From Gammaproteobacteria bacterium (lineage in GTDB: Bacteria > Pseudomonadota > Gammaproteobacteria > Pseudomonadales > Halieaceae): a DNA stretch of 64,000 nucleotides. Positions 17,205-28,200 of this stretch are shown here, in pieces. The stretch covers positions 62,001 to 126,000 of the forward strand of contig JAUICG010000006.1 of assembly GCA_030427485.1 (NCBI GenBank), in the 5' to 3' direction. Under the pieces are notes generated by a model. The model had not been told where the DNA came from. It ran no database searches and was given only the letters and a program-made list of their open reading frames with translations. The position numbers and the translations under genes are program-made. Each line of letters opens with the position of its first letter. Positions within the stretch are counted from its first letter, which is position 1.

Positions 17205-18647
17205 TTACAGCACGGGCCCCAACATCGCCACCGAATTATTCCACAGCCGGCGGGACAGCGACCAGGCTTCGACCTCTTCCAGCGTCACGTCATTGGCGCT
17301 ATCGATGTAGCTCTGCTGGCGCGCGCGCACTGCCTCGGTCAATTCAGTATCGTACATAAGGATATTGTTCTCGTAATTGAGGTCGAAACTGCGCCTGTCC
17401 ATATTGGCAGAGCCGAGCAGCACGATCTGGCCGTCCAGTGTCACCGTTTTGCTGTGCAGCAGGCCGCCCACGTACTCGCGAATATCCACCCCGGCCTGCA
17501 ACAACTCGGCATAGTAACTGCGACTGGCCGCCGCCACCTCCCGCGAATCGTTCTTCGCGGGCAACACCAGGATTGTACGCACGCCCCTGTACGCCGCGGC
17601 GCACAACGCGGACTGCATCGACTGGTTGGGCACGTAATAGGGGGTGGTAATGACCAGCTCGCGGCGCGCGGCAAACATCAGCGACACGAACATTTCGGGC
17701 ATTGCGGAAGCGCGCAGGGTCGGGCCGCTGGCGACTACCTGGGCGACGATACCCTGGCCGTCGCCCTCTGGAAGCGGATCGCCGGGTGGCGCGGTATCCT
17801 CGCCGGTATACACCTTCCAGTCACTGGCGAACAGCGATGCATTCTGTCGGGCGACCGGCCCTTCCAGGCGCACAACGCTGTCAACCCAGGGCGCGTACCT
17901 GGCCTTGATCCTGAATTCCGCATCCGCGCAGTTCTGGCTACCGCAATAAGTGATGCGATTGTCGATGACGATGATTTTGCGGTGATTGCGCAGGTCCACC
18001 CGCCCCTGCAGTGGGCGCAGCAGGATATTGCCCAGCGGCAGCGCGACAGCGGTCCTGACACCGGCTTCCCGCAGCGTGCGCCAGAGCGTAGATTTGAGGA
18101 GCGCCCGCGATCCCAGGCCGTCCACCATCGCCCGGCAGCTTACGCCGCGCTCTACCGCTCGCAGCAAGGCCTCGGCGACGCGCGTGCCGGAATCATCGGT
18201 CAACCAGATGTAGAACAGCAGGTCGACCCGCTGGCGAGCGCCGTCGATATCCGCTATCACGTAATCGATGGTCGCCTGCGAGTCCGCCATCAGGCGAGCC
18301 GTATTGCCCGAAATGGCGGGAAAGGCGCTGATGGAATGGCCCACGCGAAACAGGTGGGCGTAGCGCACGGGGACGCTGACGGGATCATTCTCGGGACCTT
18401 CATGGATTCGCTGCTGATGCAACTCGCCACCAACGGCGTTCTGCATGGCTTTTTGATTGCGGCGGCCGACGTTGGTCTCGCCGAGCATCAGGTAGGCGAA
18501 AATCCCCAGTACCGGCAGCGCCAGCACCACGACCACCCAGGCGATGCGCGAGGTCGGTTCACGGTTGGGCCGCTGCAGCACGCGCACGATGACCATCACC
18601 TGAATCAGCAGGTGCAGGAGAACAAACCCGAGGCTCTTATCGATCAT
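17205..18647 (-). CDS. cls: Cardiolipin synthase-like phospholipase D protein
   Basis: The protein of about 480 residues has two N-terminal transmembrane helices and two HKD motifs, H-R-K-I-I-V-I-D and H-S-K-T-V-T-L-D-G, the second followed by GSANMDRRS. This is the layout of bacterial ClsA-type cardiolipin synthase, which joins two phosphatidylglycerol molecules at the inner membrane. Length matches the family (about 480-490). I chose the ATG at 18647; the frame also has a GTG at 18668 with no better ribosome site. It is first in a same-strand series with the Rieske and molybdoenzyme genes. The link to them is positional only. Confidence 0.88.
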   Translation of the reverse strand: MIDKSLGFVLLHLLIQVMVIVRVLQRPNREPTSRIAWVVVVLALPVLGIFAYLMLGETNVGRRNQKAMQNAVGGELHQQRIHEGPENDPVSVPVRYAHLFRVGHSISAFPAISGNTARLMADSQATIDYVIADIDGARQRVDLLFYIWLTDDSGTRVAEALLRAVERGVSCRAMVDGLGSRALLKSTLWRTLREAGVRTAVALPLGNILLRPLQGRVDLRNHRKIIVIDNRITYCGSQNCADAEFRIKARYAPWVDSVVRLEGPVARQNASLFASDWKVYTGEDTAPPGDPLPEGDGQGIVAQVVASGPTLRASAMPEMFVSLMFAARRELVITTPYYVPNQSMQSALCAAAYRGVRTILVLPAKNDSREVAAASRSYYAELLQAGVDIREYVGGLLHSKTVTLDGQIVLLGSANMDRRSFDLNYENNILMYDTELTEAVRARQQSYIDSANDVTLEEVEAWSLSRRLWNNSVAMLGPVL

Positions 18648-18668
18648 CGGTGCAGCTTGCCCTATCAC

Positions 18669-19058
18669 GCAAATGTCAGCAAGCGCTGTGGCGCCGCCGG
18701 TAGTGCGTCAGTTTGAAATTGGTCTGTACGAGCCCGGTTGGCGTTGTTGCGACCGGGACACCGGAGCGCCGGCCGCGCCAAAAAGCGCACGTCCTTGTGC
18801 AGGCGCGGCCGGCGAGGCTCGCGTGGCGACGTCCTGTCGCCACACGGCCCCGGCCGCAACAACGCCATCCGGGCTCTCGACTATCAACGAATTTCAAACT
18901 GACGCACTACCGGCGGCACGCAATGGCGATTTACAATTCGACAGATAGTGTCCCAACTTGCCGTCATTATTTCTTATACTGCATGGCACAGGGCACAATG
19001 GTAGCTATGCCATAGCGGCGCCGGAGCGCCCAGGATTCACCCCGATCAGGATCGAGCT
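18669..19058. other. 390-bp intergenic region between cls and prsT
   Basis: This divergent region is mostly filled by the long inverted-repeat element at 18693-18917, which is listed separately. The remaining 140 bp next to prsT must hold its promoter. I found no clean -35/-10 pair and no GG-N10-GC sigma-54 site there. A lone TTTACAA heptamer lies at about 18932-18938. Confidence 0.5.
18693..18917. repeat. Long inverted-repeat element, copy A (225 bp)
   Basis: The outer arms at 18693-18720 and 18890-18917 are perfectly complementary over 28 bp. After an interior loop, a second stem pairs 18730-18757 with 18849-18876 (28 bp, two mismatches). Inside are two hairpins side by side: 18767-18779 with 18802-18814 (13 bp perfect, apical loop holding GCAC-gtcctt-GTGC) and GTGGCGAC-GTCCT-GTCGCCAC at 18823-18843. 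The whole element folds as a three-way junction with no protein-coding content. A related copy is at about 61627-61800. It could act as a small mobile element of the REP, ERIC or MITE kind, a structured RNA, or a transcription barrier. I do not recognise it as a named family. Confidence 0.85.
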
Positions 19059-21830
19059 ATGCGTTCACCAGCCTGGCCACTGCGCACCCTGCTTGTCGTC
19101 CTCGCGCTCACCGCCGGATGCTCGAGTAAAACCAGCGAGCAGCACATCGCCGAGGCGCAGCAGTACATCGCCCAGTCCCGTTTTGAGCCGGCGACCATCG
19201 AACTGAAAAACGCGATACAGAAAGATCCCCTGTCGGCCAGCGCACGGTGGCTGTTGGGCCAGACCTACCTGGTCACGGGCGATACGGAGTCCGCCGTCAA
19301 GGAACTGTTGCGCGCCAGGGAACTGGGTTGGGAGCGCAACGACGTGCTGCCCGCGCTTGCCAGGGCCCTCCTTGCACTGGGGGACTACGGCGCTGTCAGC
19401 GAACTGCCGGGTGCGGAGCTGGACCCCGCGCCCAGGGCGGAACTGACGGCCGTGCAAGCGCTGTCAGCCTTTGCCCAGGGCGATACCGAGCGCGCCAACA
19501 CGCTGATCGGGCGAGCGCTGAAACTGGCTCCGGCGGTCGATTATGTTCGCATTACCCAGGCGCGGCTGCTGTTCGCGCAGCAGGACCTGTCCGCCGCGCT
19601 GGCCACGGCGCGGGAGGTGCTCGCGCACTCGCCCGACTCGGGGCAGGCCTGGAGCGTCAGCGGCGATATCCTGATGCGCCAGGGCGAGTTCGAGGATGCA
19701 GTGAAAGCCTACACCAAGGCGATCAAATACCAGCAGCACAGCCCCGCGGAGCGCCTGAAGCGGGCACTGGTGCGCCTGCAACTGCGAGACTACGATGCGG
19801 CGCTGGCGGATGCCAACGTGCTATTGCGCGCGGCTCCGTCCAATCCGGGGGCCAATTATATAAAGGGCATCGTGTTGTTTCACCGCGGACAGTACGCGGC
19901 TGCCCAGCGACCACTCTCGCTGGCCGAACCGGCCTGGCAACAGTTTCCGCTGGTACTGTTCTTCCTGGGCTCGGCAAACCTGATGCTGGACAATCTGGAG
20001 CAGGCGGCAAGCTATGCCGGCAAATTTTATGCCGCCCTGCCTGACAATCTCGCGGGGCGCAAACTGCTGGCAACCATCCGTCTCAAACAAAAACAATACC
20101 CCGAGGTGGAGTCCCTGCTGTTACCGGTGCTCGAGGACAATCCCGACGATACCGACTCCCTGACACTTCTGGCGAATGCCCTGTTGTTCGACAACCGTGT
20201 CGACGAGGGCATAGCCCTGCTGGAGACTGTGGCGCAGTTGCAACCGGCATCCGCATCGGCCCGCATTCGCCTGGGTACGGGCCTGATCATGGGTGGTGAC
20301 AACGAGGCCGCGAGCGAGCAGCTCGAAGCCGCGCTGGAACTGGACCCGCAGTTCCAGCAGGCCGGCGTGCTGCTGATACTCAACCACCTGCAGAATCGGG
20401 ATTACCCGGCCGCGATCGACGCGGCGCAAACCTACCGGCAACGCCATCCCGGGAACGCGATATCCTACAACCTGTTGGGCAGGGCCTATCTCGCAAACGG
20501 TGAACAAGCAGAGGCCCGGAAGTCGTTTGAGAGGGCCACCGCTAGCGCCCCGGGCGATCCGCCGGCAAATCACCAGCTGGCGAAAATGGCAGCGGCAGCG
20601 GGAAAGCCAGCCGAGGCGAGAGGCTATTACCGGGCGGTACTGGAGCATCACCGCAACCATCTCTCCACGCTGATGCAACTGGCCCTGCTCGACGCGGAGG
20701 AGGGAAATGGCGAGGCAGTGATCGCGGGCATGGAGCGCGCGATGACGGCACACCCGACCGCACTGGAACCGCGGCTGCTGCTCGGGCGCTATTACCTTGC
20801 AATCGGCAAACCCGAGCTCCTGCCGCCGCTGTTTGCGACGCTCGACAAAAGCCAGCGGCGCTCACCGAAGGTCCTGCTGCTGCTCGCGCTGTCCCAGATT
20901 TCGGACGCCGACAGTATCGCGGCGCAATATACGCTGGAAGAGATGCTGCGCTCCACGCCGGAAACCCCCGAAACCCACCACCTGCTGGCGATGGCCACTG
21001 CCGGCGCGGGAGACGGCGCGGCGTCCCGCGCCGCGCTGCAGGCCGCGCTGGCGCTCAATCCGCAATTCCTCCCGTCCAGAGTGGCGCTGGCGCGGATGGA
21101 ACTGCAGGACGGGGAATCGGGCGCGTTTCGGGAACACCTGGAGATCCTGGTGGAGCAGGCGCCGGAGTCTGTCGATGTGTTGCAGTTGCGGGCTGCGGCC
21201 GCGGCGATGGATGACCAACCCGGCCAGGCGCTGCTGTTCAGCCGTACGGTGTTCGATTCGGCGCCCTCCACCCGGACCGCGATGGACTTCGCGCACTACC
21301 TGAACTTCGCCGGCGATAGCGAGGGCGCGAACGCGGTCATGCGGAACTGGGTTGACGCACACCCCGCCGACCTGCACGCCAGGCTGGCCCTGGCAGACCA
21401 GTTGCGACTGACAGGCCAGGCGGAAGAATCAATGGCCCAGTACGAAGCAGTGCTGGACGCGGACGCCGACAATGTCGGCGCGATCACCGGCCTGTCCCGG
21501 GCACTGCGGCGGAGCGAGCCGAAACGCGCGCTGGCGCTGGCGGAACAGGCCCATGCACTCAACCCCGACTCCGACGACGTTCTCGATACCCTCGCTCTCG
21601 CGGCCTATGCGACGGGGGACTACCTCCGGGCGTCTCTCAACAACCGCCGCGCCATGATGAAATCCCCGAAAAAACCGGCGTATCGCTATCACAACGCCGT
21701 GATTCTCTCCGCGCAGGGCAATAACACCGGCGCCATAGCGGTCCTGGAGCAATTGCTGGAGGAGCAGGCAAGCTTCGCGGAGTATGACGAGGCGGTGCGC
21801 CTGCTGGACGAACTCAGGAACCCGGGTTAG
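19059..21830 (+). CDS. prsT: PEP-CTERM system TPR-repeat lipoprotein PrsT
   Basis: The 923-residue protein has a lipoprotein signal with lipobox LTAGC (C21), then tetratricopeptide repeats nearly to the end. Length, lipobox and the start of the mature region (SEQHIAEAQQYIAQ, then FEPATIELKNAIQKDP) fit PrsT, the large TPR lipoprotein of exosortase A (XrtA)/PEP-CTERM systems, thought to help export or assemble extracellular polysaccharide and sorted proteins. Supporting context is strong: the next large genes encode two giant proteins with PEP-CTERM-like tails. The exosortase itself is not in the window. A ribosome site (GGATCGAG) precedes the ATG. The gene overlaps the convergent small lipoprotein by 17 bp. 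Confidence 0.9.
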   Translation: MRSPAWPLRTLLVVLALTAGCSSKTSEQHIAEAQQYIAQSRFEPATIELKNAIQKDPLSASARWLLGQTYLVTGDTESAVKELLRARELGWERNDVLPALARALLALGDYGAVSELPGAELDPAPRAELTAVQALSAFAQGDTERANTLIGRALKLAPAVDYVRITQARLLFAQQDLSAALATAREVLAHSPDSGQAWSVSGDILMRQGEFEDAVKAYTKAIKYQQHSPAERLKRALVRLQLRDYDAALADANVLLRAAPSNPGANYIKGIVLFHRGQYAAAQRPLSLAEPAWQQFPLVLFFLGSANLMLDNLEQAASYAGKFYAALPDNLAGRKLLATIRLKQKQYPEVESLLLPVLEDNPDDTDSLTLLANALLFDNRVDEGIALLETVAQLQPASASARIRLGTGLIMGGDNEAASEQLEAALELDPQFQQAGVLLILNHLQNRDYPAAIDAAQTYRQRHPGNAISYNLLGRAYLANGEQAEARKSFERATASAPGDPPANHQLAKMAAAAGKPAEARGYYRAVLEHHRNHLSTLMQLALLDAEEGNGEAVIAGMERAMTAHPTALEPRLLLGRYYLAIGKPELLPPLFATLDKSQRRSPKVLLLLALSQISDADSIAAQYTLEEMLRSTPETPETHHLLAMATAGAGDGAASRAALQAALALNPQFLPSRVALARMELQDGESGAFREHLEILVEQAPESVDVLQLRAAAAAMDDQPGQALLFSRTVFDSAPSTRTAMDFAHYLNFAGDSEGANAVMRNWVDAHPADLHARLALADQLRLTGQAEESMAQYEAVLDADADNVGAITGLSRALRRSEPKRALALAEQAHALNPDSDDVLDTLALAAYATGDYLRASLNNRRAMMKSPKKPAYRYHNAVILSAQGNNTGAIAVLEQLLEEQASFAEYDEAVRLLDELRNPG

Positions 21831-22215
21831 CCGCGCCCAGCAACTCGCTCTCGGGCACTTCCAGCCAGCGATAGGCGCCATTCAGCGTACCATTGATCAT
21901 CCAGGAACCTGAATCCAGGCGATAGAGTTCGAACGAGTCATTGCAATCGCGTCCGGGGCCGGACTCGCCCATGACGATATCGACGCAGGCTACCACTTTC
22001 CAGTTGTCCTGCCCGGGCCTGTAGTGTTTGCCCAGTATTTTCGCGGAGGTGACGTCACTGGCAAGTCCGGAGCGCAAGTACAACTCGCCGACCGCCTTTC
22101 TCAGGGCCGCATTCTCCGGTGGTTTCTCCCTGGTAACGGACACATCGCAGCCCGCTGCCGTGCCGAGCAACAGCGCGAGCCCGGCAACCGTCAACGCGAG
22201 CAAGCCCTGATTCAT
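21814..22215 (-). CDS. Small lipoprotein (133 aa), unknown function
   Basis: A type II signal peptide ends at the lipobox T-A-A-G-C (C23). The mature part has two further cysteines (near residues 78 and 91) and a tryptophan-rich C-terminal half ending in a polar tail. I do not recognise the family. The ATG at 22215 follows GGGGAGG. It lies 49 bp downstream of the giant glycine-rich gene on the same strand and could be transcribed with it. Its 3' end overlaps prsT tail to tail. It may be an accessory of the surface-protein module, which is an inference from position. Confidence 0.75.
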   Translation of the reverse strand: MNQGLLALTVAGLALLLGTAAGCDVSVTREKPPENAALRKAVGELYLRSGLASDVTSAKILGKHYRPGQDNWKVVACVDIVMGESGPGRDCNDSFELYRLDSGSWMINGTLNGAYRWLEVPESELLGAANPGS

Positions 22216-22264
22216 CGGCCCTCCCCGCTACCCGGGATGACGCCCCCCGGAATACGCCGCCGAT

Positions 22265-25200
22265 TCAACGCGCCGCCTGCCGACGGCGGCGCGAAGTGAG
22301 CAGCAACAGCCCGGTCGCCATGAGCACCAGCGTGCCCGGCAGCGGAACATCGGTACCGGACTGGCGCACATTGATACGCAAGCTCAGCGTGATCGGGTCG
22401 AGGGCGATATCGTTGAAGCCGGTAAGCGTACTGAACGGGTTGAGCGTGATGCTGTCCTCGTAAACGCCCAGCCCCAGCAGGGTGGTATCCAGCGACACCA
22501 TCAGGTTGCCGAGGATATCCCCTGCGGCGATATCGAAGAAGTCGTCAAAGCTGGTCATGCCGTTGAGGCAGAAAATCGCGCAGCTGCCCAGCGAGCTGAA
22601 CGTGCCCGCCAGCAGATCGGCGGGGCCGGTCGCGATATTCTGCACGCCCAGCACGTCCTCGAACATGGCGCCGAGGTCGTCTGAGAAAATGGTGCCGAAG
22701 TCCAGCAGGAAGGCCGTACCGGAACCGCTCAGCACCCCGTCGTCGCCCGGGTCAGGTATATTCACGAACGCCGCCTCGGCGAGATTGTTTACCGTACCGG
22801 TGAAGGCAACGCTCTCGCTACCGAGGTCCACATCGCTGAGGTGATCGTTATGGCTGGCGAATCCGAGGCTTGCCACGCCGGAGAACACACCGGCGACCGA
22901 GGTATCCATACCCACGCCGAGCGTCCTGCTGTCACCGGCGGCGATACTGCCGCCAAGCGCATCCACCGAGAAAGGTGCGGCGACCGAACGCGAGGTTTCC
23001 TGCAGCACATCCACCAGGGCGCCGCTGCCCGTATTGGCCACGTTGATGCTGGAAGCGGCAATCGAGTTCTTGCGCACGGTGCCGAAGTCCACAGCCGGTG
23101 TGACGCTGGCAACCGCCTCGGCGTACACCGAGGTGTTGACCGCTATCTGCTGATCGCCGATGTCGACATTGCCGCCCAGGCCCCACTCCTGTCCATTCGA
23201 TTCATAAGCCACGTCCACCTGGCCGCTGAACACCCCGGAGGTGCCGGTATCCGCAGAGACGCTGATTGTGCTGTTATCGGAGCCGCCCGCAGCCAGTGCG
23301 ACAATCGGGCCGCCAGCGACTGACGCATTGCCGCTGGAAGACGCGCTGGCATCCAGGTTTTCCGAGAAACCGTCCGCCAGTGCGATATTTTCCACGGTCA
23401 GGTTCTGCCCGACGGTATCGCCAACCCGCGCATAGAAGTCAATCGGGTCGGGCGACGCGAAGCCTTCCGCCAGGCGGAACACGTTACCGGTGACCGCCAC
23501 GTTCTGCGACGGCAGTGCGGTAATACCCAGGCCGCTGGTGCCCGTACCGTCAGACTGGAAGTCAATGGTCGCATTGCCCGACTTGTTGCCCGCCGTGCTG
23601 GTGTCGATGCTCACGCCAATCGAGCTGTTGTCGGTCGCGCCCGGGCCGAGCAGCGCGAACGAACCGCCGTTGTTCAACACGCCGCCGGTATTCCCCGCCG
23701 CCTGCGCGTTCAACGCTTCAGAGAAGCCATCGTCCGGCACGTCGTTGGTAATCGAGATCGCCTGCTCGGCAACCACCGTACCCTCGCGAACATTGCCGAA
23801 CGCCACTGGCTGCGCGTTATTGATCACCGGGTTGGCCAGACGATAGACACCGCCGGTAATCGTCGCGGAGACCGCGAGATCCTGCGAGGCCAGTCCCGTA
23901 ATACCCAGCCCGCTGGTGCCGGTGCCGTCCGATTCGAAATTGATCGTCTGCGTGCCGACCACGACACCCGCACTGCTGGTATCCACACCCACCGACATGC
24001 TGGTGGTATCGGACCCGCCGGCAGCCAACAGCGCAATACTGCCGCCGTTATTGGTGATGCGCGCATCGCTGGACGCGCCAAACATCGCATTCAATGCCTC
24101 GGAAAACAGACCGTCCATCGCGGTATTGCTGATCTCCACCGTCTGCGATACGGAGTCGCCCACATGCACGTTGCCGAACGCGAACGCCAGCGGGTTGTCA
24201 ATCGTGGCTTCCGCCAGGCTGTAGACCCCGCCGCTCACATTCACCGTCTGTCCCGCCAGCGTCGTCTGGCCCAGCGTGTTGATGCCGTCGCCATCCGATT
24301 CCAGATCCAGCGCCACCGTGCCGCTCTTGGCGCCTGCCGTGCTGGTGTCAATGCCCACCACCAGCGAGCTGCTGTCGCTGCCGCCGGCCGCCAGCTGACT
24401 GATGGAACCCGTACCTGTCGCGTCACCCGTGGTGGCGCCAAGCACCGCATTCAGCGCTTCGGAGAAACCGTCCGCCGCTGCCGTGTTGCCAATCGTCAGC
24501 GCCTGCTGCGCGGTGTCGCCCACGTGCACATTACCCAGCATCACCGGCTCCGGCGTATGCGCACTGGCCTCGGCCAGGCGGTACACGTTGCCGCTGACAT
24601 TCACCGTCTGCTCCGCCAGCGCCACATTGGGAACGATGTCGCTGGTGCCGGTGCCGTCGGACTCCGAACTGATCGTCGCGGTACCGCTCTTGGCGCCGGC
24701 CGTACTCGTGTCAATGCCCACTACCAGGCTGCTGTTGTCCGTGGCCTGCGCGGCCAGCAGGTTGAAGGAGCCGCTGCTGCTCACGTCACCGGTGTCGCCG
24801 CCGATGCTGGCATTGAGGCTTTCCGAGAAGCCGTCGTCCGCCGCCGTGTTGGTCATCGACAGCGCCTGCTGCGCGGTATCACCCACATGCGAATCCGCGA
24901 TGACCACCGGCTCCGGCGAGTGCGCGCCGGCCTGGGCCAGGCGGAACACATTGCCGCTGACATCCACAACCTGTGACGGTAGCGCAGTCTGGCCCAGTGA
25001 GTTGACGCCAGTGCCATCCGAAACCAGTCCGATGGTCGCAGTACCCGACTTGTTACCTGCCGTGGCCGTGTCGATGCCCACGGTGATATCCGTGTCGTTG
25101 GTCTGTTGCGGACCCAGACCGGTAAATGAACCGCTGGCCGCGACGCCGCCGGAAGTGGCATCGACGCCGGCGTTCAGGTTTTCAGAGAATCCGTCGTCGG

Positions 25201-28200
25201 GTGCCGAGTTGGTCACCGACAGGGTTCCCTCTGCCGTATCTCCCACGCGCACGTTGCCAAAACTGAACGGCGCGTTGTTGATGGTGGGATCCGCGTACGC
25301 GTATACCGTGCCGTCGACGCTTATCTCGGTGGACCCGAACACTTCCGCGTTGCCCGTTACGGTGCCATCAGTGCTCAACTGGATGGTCGCGCTGCCGGAC
25401 TTGTTACCCGAGGTGCTGGTATCGATTCCGACCTGCATGCTCGAGCTGTCGCTGCCCCCGTTCGGGGCAAGGCCGGTTATAGTCCCGGCGTTGGTGGTTG
25501 CATCACCGGAAACGCCCGTAAACTCCGCGTCCGCGCCGTCTGATCCGGCAACGGCCACATTGGTCACCTCGACACCCTGCAGCACCACGTCGCCGACATG
25601 GCGATCGCCAACCGACACGGTGGTGTTCGGCACATAGGGTACCGCCCGTTGCGTAACCGTCGAGTTACCGAAGATATAGTCTACCGTGACGCCGTCTCCG
25701 GGGTTGTCATTGCCTTTCACATCGAGCTGGAACTTGAGATCGCGATCGGTATCACCCGCGCTGGTCGCGCCCAGGTCCAGGGTGTTACCTGTGAAGAACG
25801 CGAGGAACGCAGCCTCGTCGGTAAAGGTCTGGTCAACCAGCGGCGTGGTCGTGTTATTGTCGCCAAAGACGCGGAACTGTACCTCAAAGTCCGGGTCGTC
25901 AAACGGCGTGCCGGTGATCACCGGGTTCATGAAGCCTACCAGCAGGTTCTGCGTACCGGTCTGCAGCAGGGTGGTATCCACATCGTAATCGGCATAGCTG
26001 GTGTACGTTCGAACGGTGGTGCCGCTGCCGTCTTCCGCATAGCGACCACCGAGAACCCCCATGCCGTAGACATCGCTGTTCAGCTGCGTGCTGTTATTCA
26101 CGGTATGCGGGCCGACGGTACCGCTGATATCCAGATTGGCGAGCACCGCGTTGCCGAGCACATTGGGCAGGGTGACGCTGTCAGCCGGTGCGCCGTAGGC
26201 GATTGACGCGGCCTGCTGGCCACTGGCGGCTGAGGTATCGAACCCCTCGCCACTGAGCTGGGCGCCGGCCTTCGCGTTGACAGTGCTGGCCACCTGGCCG
26301 GAGGCATAGGCCTCCAGGTCATTGACCAGATTACCTACCGACGTACCGGTAGTCGCCTGCGCGGTCACTGTGCCCGAGGCGCCGGTGCCGCTTGCGGTGG
26401 CAAGACCATTGCCCCCGAGGCCAGCCGTCGCGCCGTCGAAAGCACCGCCGGCGTTACCGCCGTCGGCATCGGCTCGCACGTTGATGCTGCCGCCTCCATT
26501 GCCGGTGGCATCGGCTATCGCCTCCCCACCATTGCCGCCGACCTCGCCCACACCGCGGCCATTACCGCCGTTACCGGCCGCGGCTGTCGTACCGACATTG
26601 ACACTCGCAGTGCCCGCATTACTGCCCACGGCCGTGGCTGTGGCCGCGCCGCCGGCGCCACCGCTACCGGTGCCGCTGTTCACCGAGCCGCCATTGCCGC
26701 CGTTGGCGCCCACCGAATTCGCGTCGATGGTGCCATTACCGGTCGATGTGACCGTGCTGATGTCCGTCGCGGCGCCACCGTCGCCCGCGGCGCCACCTGT
26801 GCCGCCGGTGACGTTGCCACCGTTACCACCGGTCGCCGAACCAAACGTCCGCGCGATATAGTCACCGATTGTGTTGGCGGTCGCGGTACGTGTCGCCGCG
26901 CCGCCGTCGCCGCCATCGGCGCCGTTGGATCCCGCGCCCCCGTGACCCCCAATCGCATCACTGCCGGCGTTGTAGTTAACCCGCGCCTCCCCGGCGTCAT
27001 TCTCGGCAAACGCGACCGAGGTCGCCGTGCCGCCATTGGCGGCCTTGCCCGTCGCCGCATCGCGACTGCCGCCGTTACCGCCCGTGGCCCTGGCGTTGAC
27101 CTGCAGCAGGCTGGAACTGTGAGATTTGCCCAGTGAACTGAAGGCATTACCGGCCGTGCCACTGGCGCCGTCATCCACCGTGCCGCTGTTGCCGCCGGTA
27201 GCCACCTGGGTCAGCGTCAGGCTACCGGTGGTAGCGCCGTCCACCTGGTCGGTCAGGCTGACACTGGCGCCGCTGCCGGCGTTACCCGTGCCGGTGGCAC
27301 TGCCGCCATTGCCGCCGTTGGCGGTGCCCGTCACGTTCACCGTGCCGCCGCCGGTGGATTCACCGGTCACACCGACCAGGCCGACGCCCAGGGTGGCCGC
27401 GCCGCCGTCACCGGCATCGCCATCGATGGACGAACCGCCGGTGCCGCCATCCGCGGTCGCGGTAGCCGTGACATTGCCGGTGTCCGTCAACGCGACAGCC
27501 GCCGCTGCCGAACCGCCCGCATTGGCGTCCGTCGTATTCCCGGTGCCCGCGGCCCCGCCGCCGGTACCTCCGTCGGCGTTGCTGGTGCCGGACACATTAC
27601 CGCCGTCGGAATTATTCGCGGTCAATGAGGAGGTTGCATTACCGGCAACGCCGGCCGCACCCGCTGAATCGCGCGCGATACCCCCGTTGCCCCCTGCCGC
27701 GGTCTGCGTCAGCGTCAGGTTGCCGGAGGTCGAACCGGTCACCACGTCGACGAGGTCGGAATCCGCGCCCGCACCGCCGTTGGCGCCGTCATAGCCGTCG
27801 CCACCGCTGCCGCCGCGCTGGGTCGCCGTCACATTCACCGTCGCACCGCCGGTGGAGGTCCCGGTCGCGGCGACAATCACGCCGACCGCACCGTTACCGC
27901 CGGACTCGCCCACGCCGCGGCCATAGCCACCGCTACCGCCTTCCGCTGTCGTACCCACTGTCACCGTGGCAGTACCGGCATTGCTGCCGGCGGCCGTGGC
28001 CGTGGCGACTCCGCCGTCACCACCGGTGCCCGTGCCGCTGCCAACCACGCCGCCGTTGCCGCCGTAGGCGCCGACGGAATTCGCGTCGATCGCGCCGTTG
28101 CCGGTCGATGTCACCGTGGTGGTGTCCGTCGCGGCGCCGCCGTCACCCGCCCTGCCGCCGGCACCACTGTTCAGGTTGCCGCCGCCACCGCCGCGGGCCC

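Noticed and set aside
16977..18716. 579-codon plus-strand frame
   Set aside because: Antisense to the cardiolipin-synthase-like gene, which has both HKD motifs.
18693..18917. Inverted repeat as a simple Rho-independent terminator for cls or prsT
   Set aside because: It is 225 bp long, lies upstream of both flanking genes, has multiple stems without a U run, and has a related copy elsewhere.
18920..19058. Sigma-54 promoter for prsT
   Set aside because: TGGCAC occurs near 18983, but the required GC is not found 10 bp after GG; only a lone TTTACAA heptamer resembles the motif of the giant genes.
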